DNA of 64,000 nt, from positions 310,001 through 374,000 of the forward strand of contig JADFUC010002380.1 of NCBI GenBank assembly GCA_019722365.1, in the 5' to 3' direction. This document shows positions 11,650 through 23,139 of this stretch, piece after piece. Numbering within the stretch: position 1 is the first letter of the stretch; each line of letters opens with the position of its first letter. The notes below the pieces were generated by a model. That model was not told the origin of the DNA. It worked only from the letters and a program-made list of their open reading frames with translations, and ran no database searches. Both the position numbers and the translations under genes were made by a program. Origin of the DNA: Lithospermum erythrorhizon (Eukaryota > Streptophyta > Magnoliopsida > Boraginales > Boraginaceae).

Positions 11650-12558
11650 ATATCACGTCATAAGTCATGACGCCGTCGTATCACTTCAGGCCATATCATA
11701 ACGTCATCTTGTCATTAACCATTTCAATATCCTTAAATATCATTGATACCTCGATATTGTTTCTGATACATATATCTCATCATTTATCATCTTCGTGTCT
11801 GCGTTCTTTTCATATATTACTATCATTATGACTTGTGCCGCATTTCTTCCTGAGTGCACTAACCGAGCGGATTTTTAACTCACCTTCGAAGTACAATCGA
11901 CCCGTTAACATATTGATACGTATATTTATTATTTGGTATTACCCAAATGCATGTAATTGATCGAGTTATTAAATCATCTTATATCAAAACATAACTCAAT
12001 ATCTCGTACTACAACCATAGGATTATACGATACACATATGGACAATATCTAATTTATATAACCCGTGTCTTATGATGATGTTAATATCACACTTATTATT
12101 AACTCTCATATCATCATATCTAATGACTCAACTGTCATGTCGAAACTTTTATAATCTTGCAGCGTTACATTGTCGTATTGTCTTGCTTATAGCCTCATAA
12201 ATCTCGACATCCTATATTCACATGATATCCATGACAATTCATTTCGATTATTTTGATACCGTCCTTTAATGTTATCCGTCAAATGATTTATTCATTTTAA
12301 ATTCATTACGTTAAAACAATATAATACCGTTTGCCGGGTTATTGTATAACATTATCTCTTTACCCGTATATAATTATATCGTAATATACCGAATTTATAA
12401 TATTCCAATATTTCATATTGATATTCCTTTAGTTTATAAATTCACATTGACGATTAGTCGGTGCTTCGTTTCTGCATTACTTATACACCTTGTACCGTTA
12501 TATCACTAATATAATCAAGATCACGTTTACTAAAATCTAAATACCGATAATTAACTTT

Positions 12559-12561
<3 letters not shown>

Positions 12562-12598
<37 letters not shown>
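12562..12598. repeat. (AT)n microsatellite
   Basis: About 37 bp of uninterrupted AT dinucleotides. Confidence 0.95.
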
Positions 12599-12599
<1 letters not shown>

Positions 12600-13457
12600 A
12601 GCTATTAATTATCGTGTCGACATACTCGTAATCTTTTTGTGGTTATTCCTTTACAACCGGCCCAAAATATACAATACGCGTATTAATAATGTATGAAAGA
12701 TTATAAGCATTAATGATATGATGCTTCGCCCTCTAGTTAGCCACAAATATCGACAACTTTACTACTTGATCGACTATTCGATATCGACATACACTTCTTG
12801 AAACTTGAGAGAAAGCTTTTAAAGGTTATGATTTAAAGAGGAGAATGATCATGAAGAAATTTTTTTGTAGGAATAGGGAAAGAGGTTCAACCATATAGTA
12901 GGAGAAAGGATGAAATTTGTATATAAATGAGATGATTAATCTTGAAGTAAAGTAGCGAGGTGGCGTTAAGCCAAGTAGGAGTGTGAAAGCCCAGCAGCGA
13001 GGTGTCGTTTTGTCTCTCTTAGCTATGAGGGAAAAAGGTGAGTGGCGTTTAGTATCTGTTTATGCAGTTCGAGAGGTTTGTTTTAAGTAAAGTATCTTAA
13101 TTATTACTTAAATCAAAAATTTGGTTATTTCAGTTGGTATATATGGAATGAAGGAAGAGGGGAGAGCACCAGTGCTATTCAGCACAGCAAATTAAACACA
13201 TAGGAAGTTCTTTCCTTCAACAGATCCAACCGATGCAAGCTATCGGTTCTATCTTCCCTGCAGGTGGTGTTCAAGGCACCCACGGATCCATGATATATAG
13301 TTTCAAGAGCCAAGCAAAGGCATAGCATAGGACACTAACGTTGAAAACAGAAACAAAAGTAATTTAAAACAAGTTTCATAGCTTTCCAATGTATTTCATT
13401 GCAACTTACATTAAAAAGTTCAAGTAGGTGTTACAACATATATATTTCTTACAAGCT

Positions 13458-13805
13458 TTATTTGGCATGTGCCAATATACCTCCATCCTTAAGATAATTT
13501 ATGTACCTCTGAAATTCTGGCCTTGCTGTGGCCTTCTTCGATATCTTTGAGCTCCCAAAAAGAGCGAAAATGGGATGAACTTTGCTAGCTTTCTTGGCAT
13601 GTTTATCAGAATGATTCGAAGATGGACTTTCAATGATCTTCTCTAGAGGAAATTTTCTTGAGGGACTGAAAATCTTTCCAGACACACTAGCAACTCTGCT
13701 CAAGTTACCATGATAACCATGGCTATCAAACGACGACGTTTCATAACCATCGAGCAACTCCTGGTATCCGTGGTGGCTCGGCCGTGTACTGAATGTTCTC
13801 AACAT
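13458..13805 (-). CDS. Small plant protein of the UCP031279-like family
   Basis: A single-exon frame of 115 aa starts MLRTFSTRPSHHGYQELL and ends GGILAHAK. The MLRTFSTR start and the C-terminal block KVHPIFALF...ATARPEFQRYINYLKDGG recall a family of short plant proteins (named UCP031279-like from memory) whose members end in a conserved ARPEFxRYxxYLKEGG motif and are often induced by stress or wounding. The middle is rich in serine, lysine and histidine, with no signal peptide or membrane segment. The biochemical role is unknown. The start codon is the first ATG of the frame and lies about 80 bp downstream of a TATA-like box, so the gene looks intact. The family name is less certain than the reality of the gene. 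Confidence 0.75.
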   Translation of the reverse strand: MLRTFSTRPSHHGYQELLDGYETSSFDSHGYHGNLSRVASVSGKIFSPSRKFPLEKIIESPSSNHSDKHAKKASKVHPIFALFGSSKISKKATARPEFQRYINYLKDGGILAHAK

Positions 13806-13887
13806 TGCTCAAGGGGTTAGTTGAAGAAGAAAAAGAAATGAGAGAAGGATACTAATAGATTGTGAGAATTGGAAGCTAGAAGATGAG

Positions 13888-13895
13888 ATTATATA
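13888..13895 (-). promoter_or_regulatory. Putative TATA box of the 13458-13805 gene
   Basis: TATATAAT on the minus strand, 83 bp upstream of the start codon. This spacing fits a short 5' UTR. Confidence 0.5.
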
Positions 13896-14306
13896 GGGGA
13901 ATAGAATAAGATGAGCATGTGTTTTGATAGGAGGATATATTTGGTAGTTAATACTGTAGTATTATTGAGGTATAATTATAGATGGCACGACAAATTGGAA
14001 CTTGGAAGCATATAAGATTGGACTTTTCAACATTTGACTCTTCACTACAAGTAGTTGCAACAAGTGAACATGCATTTTTTTATGAACAGTTCCATCATCC
14101 ATCTGAATCTAGTTCTCTTGATAAACAAAGAAGCCTCCAAATATAGAGGATTGAGCAAAAACTGCATTGACTACATACCAGGATTAAAGCCGAACACCCT
14201 GGGCCAGCCTTCCTATTATTACAAAAAAATGTAAGCGAATTTTGACGCAATTCGGCCATAGTTAGGACGCAATTTCCATGTTTTCTCTCGAGTCGTTAAC
14301 ATAAGT

Positions 14307-14814
14307 TCAAGCAGCCTTTTTGGCTGGCAGGACATTATCAGGGAGAACCATCTCCGGCGATTTTTCACGGATGGCACCCAGCGTAGAGTCATAATCCTCA
14401 TAGCAGCTTGCAGATTTCTTCCTGACAACTTTCTCAAACTCAGTCTCGTCAAGGGCCTTGGCATTTTCTGCTGCATGGGCCTGTGCTAAGTTTGAATAGT
14501 TAGTCGCTGACTCCATGATGAATGCAATTTCGCTTCCTCAAAAACTTCACTGGGTTTGCTCCCCAAACCTACATTTAGAAATAAAGAGGTGGGTGTAAAC
14601 TGTTCTCAACATTAACCAATTTAGAAGAGGAGATTAAAATCCATTCTCAAATGCAAATCCAACTCAAATCAAAGAACGTCAACCCTTACAAAGGCCTTAC
14701 GAGGGCTCCAGCAGCAACCATGGCATTCTTTTCAACAACAACTCCATCAAGCAATGTGGCACCCAACAAAGGCCTCATCCTCAACAGTACATCCATGTAA
14801 GACAGCACTATGTC
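14307..14814 (-). pseudogene. Gamma-carbonic anhydrase (mitochondrial complex I subunit type), 3' fragment, broken
   Basis: Two exon remnants on the minus strand match the C-terminal part of plant gamma-CA1/2, a matrix-side subunit of respiratory complex I. The first (14814 to about 14699) reads GHSAVLHGCTVEDEAFVG, then needs a frame change at about 14761 to read ATLLDGVVVEKNAMVAAGAL. A short deletion (about 5 nt) appears to have removed the expected MG. The residues that normally follow (QNTRIPSGE) are absent. The second remnant (14568-14307) reads VWGANPVKFLRK, shifts frame near 14532 with loss of the LTEE-type segment, and then reads EIAFIMESATNYSNLAQAHA...EYDSTLGAIRE-type sequence to a normal stop. 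Intron-exon borders survive, so this is a decayed DNA-level duplicate and not a retrocopy. The N-terminal left-handed beta-helix part is missing. Confidence 0.85.
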
Positions 14815-16132
14815 CTACACATCTCAACTTAATACGGGTAATAAACTTATTAGAATGTAACTTTCTTCGAAGATTTCAATTTGAAAAAAAGCAATGCCTA
14901 GTGAATTTCTTAACCATTTTCTGTTCCATACGAATAAGTAATGCTAGTCAATTTCAACTTGCTTATAGCAACCATAAAATTTGAAAAAGAATGCCGTATT
15001 AACGGTTGTCGTTTTAGCTGAATTTACACATATAAATTAAGGAAAATAAAATATAGTCAAAAAATATATAGAATGACAATCAATTGAGCTTTCTTAAATT
15101 AACTAAATTTTCAATGCCCATAGATTAATAGTATAGGCTTTTTTAAAACTGTCTGAGTTATTCATATGAAAGTTGAAGCTATAAAAGCTACAGTGCTAGC
15201 TTAATTATCAGTTGAGTTATGTGCTTTGGAAGCCAGAATCACGACTTAGGTGAAATTTAGAAACGGTGATTTTACTTTTTTTAGACAATAGTTTAACCCA
15301 ATTATTAATCAAATTTCATTGTACTCTCGATCAATTATGGTTGTACTTGACATGATTATTTATGTGTACTTAGGTTCGATTATTATTGAGATGGATCAGG
15401 AAGAATTCAAAAATATTATTAGTTTAATTAATATTATTCTGTATTAGTTTAGTCTTAGGATTCTTATTATTCTGTAATTATTTGATAGTATGTATAAATA
15501 TGAAGCTAAGTTTGCCCATATATTTAAATGATTTTTATTCAGTATAATTTCACATTCTTTCTGTTATTAACTTTATCTGATTAAATTAGACGAAACTTTC
15601 TTTTGATATTTGGTTATGGAAAAGTTTGAATTTTATATCTTAAACTAATTAGCGATCGCCACCAAGATTAGTTTACAACCCCAAAATAGTACTCCGTATC
15701 AAGCGCAGATTACAAGAAAGTCAAACTCAATTGTATGTATGTTGACTATATGGCTATAACTATTCGAATATCAGATAACATTTCAGAACTTTTGTATTAT
15801 AGATTGTCATTTTTTAATGATATAGTTGGATAAAAAATTTATTTTTATTGTATTTAGTTATAAAATAAAAAAAAGCATGCATCCACAAAGGTTTTCTACC
15901 ACGCAAAAAATAAAATTAATATATGAAGAACACAGTTGCATTAGTAAGTAATAAACCAATCAATCTTTGTAGGAGTTTGTTATTCAATTTTCAAATAATA
16001 CAAACAAATTTCTATACATTTTTTCATCAATTCTCTTTTCTCCCTAATCACACTTCCAATACTCTGTAAATTGACAAAGTGGCCCTTGCGGTTCCTGGCT
16101 GAGGCATAAACAATGATGCATGTTGCACCAAT
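14815..16132. other. Intergenic, no gene seen
   Basis: AT-rich sequence between the gamma-CA remnant and the laccase. No further upstream gamma-CA exons could be found here. Confidence 0.6.
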
Positions 16133-18561
16133 TTAGCATTTAGGAAGATCCTTTGGAGGAGGCAAAATAGTTTGATCTTTTCCAGGTCCATCTTCAACCA
16201 CAAATGCCGTTTTCAGTCCCCATCCAGTATGCAATTCCAGATGACAATGCAAGAACCATACTCCTGGAAAGGATTTCGAAAAACATTATACGTGTCACGT
16301 GTCCTGTTTATGTTTGTAAATTAATTTTTAAAATTTAAACGCGACATTTGTCACGATCTTATGCAAAATAGTTGATATCTTTTACGCTAAAATGCGTAGA
16401 GAAAAATAACACATATAAGACGACCCTTAGGTCTTATACCTGGATTATCAGCTCGGAATCTGATTGCTGTCCAACCACCAGTAGGAACACCAACAGTGTT
16501 CCTTTCAGGAGGATCAACCAGATTATACCTAGCAGGATCCTTTTTCTGATCAAAGTTGCCAATGCCAGTTCCAACAACAAAGAAATTGTATCCATGAAGA
16601 TGAAATGGATGCGACTCAACAGTCAACAAATTAGTATCTTGCAAAACCAGTTCCACAGTTGAATTAAATTTAATCTTGCTGATTCTTGTCCCAATGGAGG
16701 TCCGGAGATTAGCTGTTAGAGGGGCACCAGTGTAATTAAAAGGAGTTGGGGGCTTATCAGGAAAATCAGTTGTAAATACCCCCTTATTCTTGAAATAATG
16801 AGATTGTAGGAGGGCAGTTTCAGGCATAACAAATGAGATGTTGTTTAATGATGCTGTTAATCTTGTCCCGTTTACACAATTGGGACAGGGATTCATTCCA
16901 AGCCCAATTGTGTAAAATAGGTGCCTGTCAACGTTCTTCGGGACGTTGGCAGGGAACTTAGGAGAATTCAGGCTCTTGAGTTTCCTGTTATATCCTAAGG
17001 CGAATGATGAATCGTTGTTGGCAGGTAATTGAGGGAGTTTTGGGAGTATTGTTGTTGGGATTCCTTTGTACTGGAAAATTGCTGTGGCGGTTTTGTTGTC
17101 TACTGCAAGAGGGACATCAATGAAAGGTTTAGCGGACATGAAATATCGCCCTGGAATCTCGTTTGCTCGTACCAGGACGTTTGTTGTCTGGCCTGGAGCG
17201 ATTAGGATAGCTGATGTTGTGAATGGTTTCGTGTAGACTGCATCGATTTCGACTACTGTTAAGTCGTGATCAGCAATGCCGAAGAAGAGTTCGTCATTTA
17301 ATGCTGAGTTTATGATCCTCAGGAGGTATGTTTTGCCCCTTTCAACTTCCATGGCAAAAGTATCTGCAGAGAACAAGATGAGTTTATAAGGGAGCAGAAG
17401 TTTAAGTCTTGCTCTAAAAAATAATTTGCCACTTTAGATTTATTTTATTTATATTTAATTTATTGGCAAAGAACCATGACCAAAATTTATAGGGCGAAAT
17501 CACACGACTACTTGAAATTACTTACGTTTTTCAGAACATGGGAAAAGTGGACCTGGCTTTCCATTGATTGTGTGAGCATCAGATTGATTTGGAGGCAATC
17601 CCAACATATTTCCTTGCTTCACTACTGTTTCAACATCTGCATTCCACCACTCCCCTGAACATAATTTGTTGCACAAAATTTTTATAGTTAGTCTAATTAT
17701 TGAAAAAGCAAAAAATAGAAAGGGAAGCCATATATGTAGTGGCATTTTTAATTTCTTTATTATAAATTCTCACCAAGCAAAATTACTTCCTCCCTCTCTG
17801 GCTGTGGAAAAGGAAAAGGGGTTCCTTGTTGAGGCTTTATAACGATGGAGCCATAAACAGTCGCTCTCAACCAGAGAATATGAGCGTGCCACCATAGTGT
17901 TCCTCGTTGTCCAGTAACATTGAAATCATATAAATAGCTATTACCAGTTTGAATTGGACATTGAGTAATGTAAGCAGGACCATCAGCCCACCCGTTCCGA
18001 TATTGCTTTAATCCATGCCTGGAAAAATTAATACAATATGATCACAAACATATGATTAATCAGACGGTACAACTTAATCAATGTCCCCTGAAAATTTTGA
18101 GGTGTGTTATGTTAATGATTTTTACCAGTGAATCGACATGTTGTATTGTGCATGGTTGGTGACATTGATTTGAACTCTATCACCTTCTGTAACATAAATT
18201 GTAGGACCTGGAAACATTCCGTTTACGGTAACTATAGGCTTTGCATGGCATAACCTGCTAACATTAGCCACTTGAACCTGAAAATAAGCCAGGGAACGGA
18301 CAATCATGTATTGCGGAAAAAGTGTAATTTCTTGTTTCTATGTCGTCTCTATAAATAGGTCATTCAAATAAAAACGAAGAAATTAGTAGACGCTTGTACA
18401 ATCCTAAAAACTAGTTTGTTGAAGTGAAAGAAGAGAGAAACGGTAACAAAACATACGTCGAATTGGTAAGTTTTAATGGCAGCCTCAGATGGACGAAACA
18501 AAAGGCAAAAAGCCAAGACGATGAAGATTAACAGAGACAACACATTTCTCAGCTTTACCAT
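16133..18561 (-). CDS. LAC: Laccase (multicopper oxidase, lignin type)
   Basis: Six exons on the minus strand (18561-18457, 18277-18126, 18018-17774, 17654-17526, 17363-16440, 16263-16133), all with GT-AG borders, join into 561 aa. The start ATG opens a signal peptide ([20 protein letters not shown], cleavage likely after SEA); an in-frame ATG 87 bp upstream is less likely. All four copper-ligand blocks are present: HWHG (85-88), WHAH (129-132), HPFHLHG (462-468) and HCHLELH (524-530) with axial Leu535. Many N-x-S/T sites fit a secreted glycoprotein. Laccases oxidise monolignols to radicals in the cell wall, driving lignification. The sequence style ([20 protein letters not shown]) resembles the LAC11/LAC4 group, but that placement is from memory. 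The region at 17294-17314, where lignin laccases carry a miR397 site, is diverged. Confidence 0.95.
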
Positions 18562-18633
18562 TATTTTCAAATTGTTTAAATGGTACTTGATGTAGTGGAT
18601 GAGATGGAATGATGGATGAAAAGTTGTATGTGA

Positions 18634-18641
18634 ATATATAG
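18634..18641 (-). promoter_or_regulatory. Putative TATA box of the laccase gene
   Basis: CTATATAT on the minus strand, about 73 bp upstream of the chosen start codon. A transcription start 30 bp downstream would exclude the upstream ATG at 18648, which supports the 18561 start. Confidence 0.5.
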
Positions 18642-19402
18642 TGGACATATTTTTATGGCCATCTAAGTTTTTTTATTTGTGAGTCCGTTAATTGAGAAGG
18701 AATGGTGACCAATTAGGTAGGTGAAAGAGCTTGCTATGCAAAATCTTGCAAGCAAAATGTAGATGGAGACTTAGAAGCCATTTACAAACGTAAAGCTTTC
18801 CTAATCCCAGGCAAGAAGATTACACAAATATATGTAAAATTATTTGTCCATCTATTTATTTTTCTCTTGTAACTTGAATTTGAATTGTACAGGAAAACAA
18901 CCTAACCTTACCCTTGTAGACCGTTTACTCAGCTTTACCTTCAAAGTAAAGGTATAACTAATTTGATGACAATTTTGTTGTTGTATTTCATGTTCATAAA
19001 TCACAACTTAGAACCAGGCTCTAATAAGAGGCCCAAAATCACATGCCCAACCGATCCAGTTAGTTGAGAATTTCAATTTTCAAGTTCTGTACTTCTGTTT
19101 CTTCATTGGAAAAGGGGCTCAAATTCTTATGATCTTGTTAATCCATCTCAAGTTTTCTACAGTAGTTCATTTCCTATCACTAATACGGAGTATCTTATTA
19201 TTATAAAAGTTATAACCTTATTTGAAATATATATAATTATATTTTTGAATTCTCATATTTTCGAACACCGGCATAATCGAAATTTTAAAGTAATGATGAC
19301 ATCTAGTCATCTACAATAGATTTCACATTTAATATTGTAGAAACAAAAAAAAAAGATTATTTTGCTTCCAACTAGATTTGATCAATGATATCTTACGTGC
19401 AG

Positions 19403-19775
19403 TGACGGAACCAGGACTTTAATGATATGGTGTCCTATTATTATTAACTATATATATATACATTTTTATCTAATTTTTTTTTTAATTTCGAACTATAATC
19501 ATAACGAGTCTGAAATGCATCAAAAAACAAAAATATAGTCATTTATTCATGTCTTACACCAAAAAGAAAACAATAAACATAATTTTAAACTAATTTAACT
19601 TTAAATTTTCTTTTTTGCTTATCGTTTAAAACCGGTTGATGTTATATAATTATCTTACTTCACACATGGGATTCAAGCATGGGCTTCCTTGATAGCTTTA
19701 ATTCACCTTACCACTAAGTTGCTTCATATTTTAATGGTGTTTTGAGACACCACAAGATATCATGTGGTTTCGTCT
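19403..19775. mobile_element. MITE-like element with imperfect terminal inverted repeats
   Basis: The left end reads GACGGAACCAGGACTTTAAT then GATATGGTGTCC. The reverse complement of the right end reads GACGAAACCACATGATATCT then TGTGGTGTCTC. The two ends are similar over about 30 bp in inverted orientation. There is no coding capacity and I could not see a target-site duplication, so the class is open. Confidence 0.4.
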
Positions 19776-20817
19776 AAATCACTTAAATTTAACCTATATT
19801 TTTCTTTCTTCATATATACTCAAATTTCACCTATACTTTGGACGTCACCATAAGAAGTGTTTTTTCTTTTTCGATTCATCGCTACATAATTGAGGTCAAT
19901 ATTAATTTGATTTTGAAGATAATTACTCGTATTTGTGGACTTTATCCTTGCCCAAATTGACAAGAAAGTGCACATGCATAATGATTATTATTACAAGTGA
20001 CAACTAAGTCAACATCTATTACTAACTGAAATAATACCATCCAGCTGCAACATAATGGACTCGGGGCCATACACAGCATAGGTTCATTCATTTTGAGATT
20101 TCAATGTTGGATCTCTTATTGTTGTTGTCTCTCAAATAAGAGAAAACAATACGTCCTACTTCTATATTTTCTTATTAAAGCCAAATTCTAGATTTTATGC
20201 TAACCTCATTTCTTATGTTCATGAAGATAGATTAATTTTCTTTATTGAAGATTCATTTTCTTGATTATGAGTGCATGTATCATGCTAGTGCTATTGATCT
20301 TCAAGATTTGCACGATCCAATTCATCTTGATAGCTTGGATATAATCATCTTCTGTGCCTCATTGTCGTGCACTATATTTTGATGGATTATACACTATATG
20401 TTATGATCGTCTTCACAAATATTTATGATAGAATTTTTTAATGTAAAATGTACAATTTTTGTTACGTGGGACATAAAATGAGAGATAAATCATTAATTTA
20501 ATATCAGATAATGTGATCAAGTTGTTGATTGATCCTTAATACTAATATTATTAGTCTCTAATAAATTGGTCACTAATATTATGACAATACTACAAGATGT
20601 ACTCTGTTGAAATCTCCTAGAAGAATATAGTCTCATATTATCCTTAATATATCCTTAATATAACCTTAATATAAGTTGCTTATGTTATTTTCAATTTACT
20701 CAAAATAAAGTCGCTTAACTTATTTTATACCATATTTTTATCTAATATACCCTTAATTAATGAAATCAAATATTTTTCATAAATTAATAAAGTTTTCAGT
20801 TTTAAGATAATTATTTA

Positions 20818-21372
20818 CTCCCTTCCATTATAAAAGGTAAGTTATAAAAATAAAAAAAGAATATTTAGATCATTAGTTATTATTAAATGAAGCCTAAAAA
20901 TTGTCAAATGTTTAATATTTTAAAAATAATAAAAATAGTAATTTATATTAAGAATAGGAGTGAGTATTGTTTACGTTGCCGGTTTCGATCTCATTTAATG
21001 AAATCGGTGATGAAGATTGATTGATTCACTAACTAAATGTAATGAAAACGATGCAAGGACAAACTTTTTCAATTTCCACAAATACAGTCAATAGCTTCCA
21101 AACAAATTTTCCACATGCTCACTATGAGTCTAAGTGCTCAGATTTACTTCAATTCAAAAATAATCGACAAGCCGATTTTTTAAAATTAAATTTTGACTAT
21201 CAATTATTAATTATTTATTATCAGAAAATACAAAATTTTATATAATCGGATTCGCCTTTTAAAAATACTTTCATAATATTAATTTTTAATTTTTAATAAT
21301 ATAAATAAAAGAAAGTAATTAAAAATTAAATATTTATCTCTCGATATACGCTTGGATTGGAGGAAATAGTAC
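20818..21372. mobile_element. Possible mariner/Stowaway-like MITE
   Basis: The left end starts TACTCCCTTCCATTATAAAA and the right end, read in reverse, starts TACTATTTCCTCCAATCC. The TACTCCCT..CC ends next to TA recall plant mariner-type MITEs. The ends are diverged and the interior is AT-rich, so this is tentative. Confidence 0.3.
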
Positions 21373-22180
21373 TTTATATGGCTATTCTTTTAATATTTCA
21401 ACATCAATTTCGAAACATTCTAGATCACCATACTTCCATACTAGGATTCATTCCAAATATAAATAAAATGATTTTAAGCTTTGAAAGAACTTAAACTAAT
21501 ATTGATGAAATGAAAAAAAAAAAACCAATTTCAAAAAGTTGTACCATGTACACTATTTTTAAATTAATAAACTGGAGTATTATTATATTATAAAATCTAA
21601 AACATTAAAAAGATAAAAGAAGGATGATCGCTCTTGATCCTTATGTTTCATAAATAATGTAATAAATTTTACAGTTTAACTATTGATGATAATATTTTGA
21701 ATTTTCATTTTTACACTGAAAATTTACATATAAATATAACTTGGCACAAAAAATGAAATAATTTGTTTGATAGTGAAAAGTGAAAACAATCCACTAGTAA
21801 TTAGAGAGGCCCAATGCAAAGCACATGCATTGCCTAAAAATAGAGAAATAATTAATATTTCATCGTATCAACTTATTTGATTTTTTAGAATATAAATAAT
21901 TTTTGTTAGATGATGACACTGGAGGGAGTATAAATTTGAAGACCAAAAAATAGCTCCATTTTTCTTCATTTTCTTACATAAACTATTGACTTCCAACCTT
22001 GATTTTGCTCAATAATTCAATTCATTGCAAATCCAATCTGGGTTTTGGATGTTCCTCTGATATCATCTTGCCCATCTTTGCATTTTCTTTTTCCATATAC
22101 CATTTTATTTTTTTAAGGTTTGTTTAATATTCTTTTTGTTTGTTATAGAAATCAATTTCAATATATATATATATATTTGT

Positions 22181-22560
22181 TTTGCTAAGGTTGGTTCATT
22201 TTGCATTTAGTTTGGTTTAGGAATCATTTGAATTTGATATATATGTGCATCTGATGTATAGTGTTTAGTTTGAATGTTGAAAAAGTTTAATCTTTGATAA
22301 TTTTTATTTTGTTTAGGTTGGTTCATTGAGGATTTTGTTTGATTTAGAAATCAATTTGAATTTGATATATATATGCATTTGATGTTAAGTGTTTAGTTTG
22401 AATATTGAAAAAGTTCAAATCTTTGATAACTTTTGTTTTTGCTAAGGTTGGTTCATTTTTCATTTTATTTGATTTAGAAATCAATTGGAAATTTGATATA
22501 TATGTATATATAGTGAAGTGTTTAGTTTGAATAATTGAAAAGGTCAAATCTTTGATCCTT
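22181..22560 (+). repeat. Three tandem copies of a ~128-bp unit upstream of the tubby-like gene
   Basis: Copies begin at GGTTGGTTCATT at 22189, 22316 and 22446. Each continues through GAATTTGATATATAT, GTGTTTAGTTTGAAT and GAAAAAGTT(C/T)AAATCTTTGAT in the same order. A partial copy may precede at about 22110-22180. The array ends about 580 bp before the ATG of the TLP gene, within its promoter or a 5'-UTR intron. Confidence 0.8.
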
Positions 22561-23139
22561 TTTTGAGGTAATAAGCTATAGTATTGGCCTTATTGTATCT
22601 GGCATTGTTCTTGAAAAAGTTCATTTTTTTTCAAAAAAATTGTGAATTGATTTGTTATAGAACTTCGGGGGAATATGATGTTATACTCATATGTGTTCTT
22701 TGTTACATGATGTACAATGATCAAAACTCCACCACCAAAATCGAAAACGTCAATGAGAATGATTAAGAAAAAGAATTGCAGGCACTAGAATGTGTGACAT
22801 TTTTTTTCTTTAACTAAATTGGAATAGGTTTTGGTTAATTAAGGTTGTAATAAGTTGAACAATGGGGTTTGATGTACTGTTTCTCATCAAAGTATCGAGG
22901 TTCAAAGCATTATGTTGGATTTAAACACTTTGATTCACTTGGAAATTTTCATTATGAATCTTGTTTAAAATGTTTTTGGTTTCTACACTATGAGTTTCCT
23001 GTGGAAATGGCTCTCTGTTTGTAGTTAAAAAAATCAAGGGAAAAAAGGAATTTAGTTGTTACCAACTTCCGTCTGGTTATATCTTTACTAAATTTAGTTT
23101 TTGGTTAAAATGAAGGTGATTTTCTGGTTGTGATATAAG

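Larger units (their letters stand above)
11048..13457. other. Gene-free, repeat-rich region
   Basis: No gene is visible. The stretch holds the short imperfect tandem repeats at 11528-11649, a long TA microsatellite at 12562-12598, and sequence of retrotransposon-LTR character that cannot be bordered. Its right end includes the 3' flank of the small gene at 13458. Confidence 0.4.
18650..22180. other. Long intergenic stretch, no gene seen
   Basis: Very AT-rich DNA with no recognisable coding sequence. Two MITE-like elements lie inside it (19403-19775 and 20818-21372) and are listed separately. Confidence 0.6.

Noticed and set aside
13228..13248. Small hairpin AACCGAT-7 nt-ATCGGTT
   Set aside because: A 7-bp stem in 64 kb is expected by chance and it has no terminator or miRNA-like extension.
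16372..16662. Plus-strand and alternative minus-strand frames inside the laccase exon 5
   Set aside because: They are shadows of the laccase coding sequence in other frames.
18562..18648. Upstream in-frame ATG extending the laccase by 29 residues
   Set aside because: It would put histidine-rich sequence before the signal peptide and lies too close to the TATA box.
21042..21245. 67-codon frame within the MITE-like 20818-21372 segment
   Set aside because: Asparagine/phenylalanine-rich chance frame in AT-rich DNA with no transposase motif.
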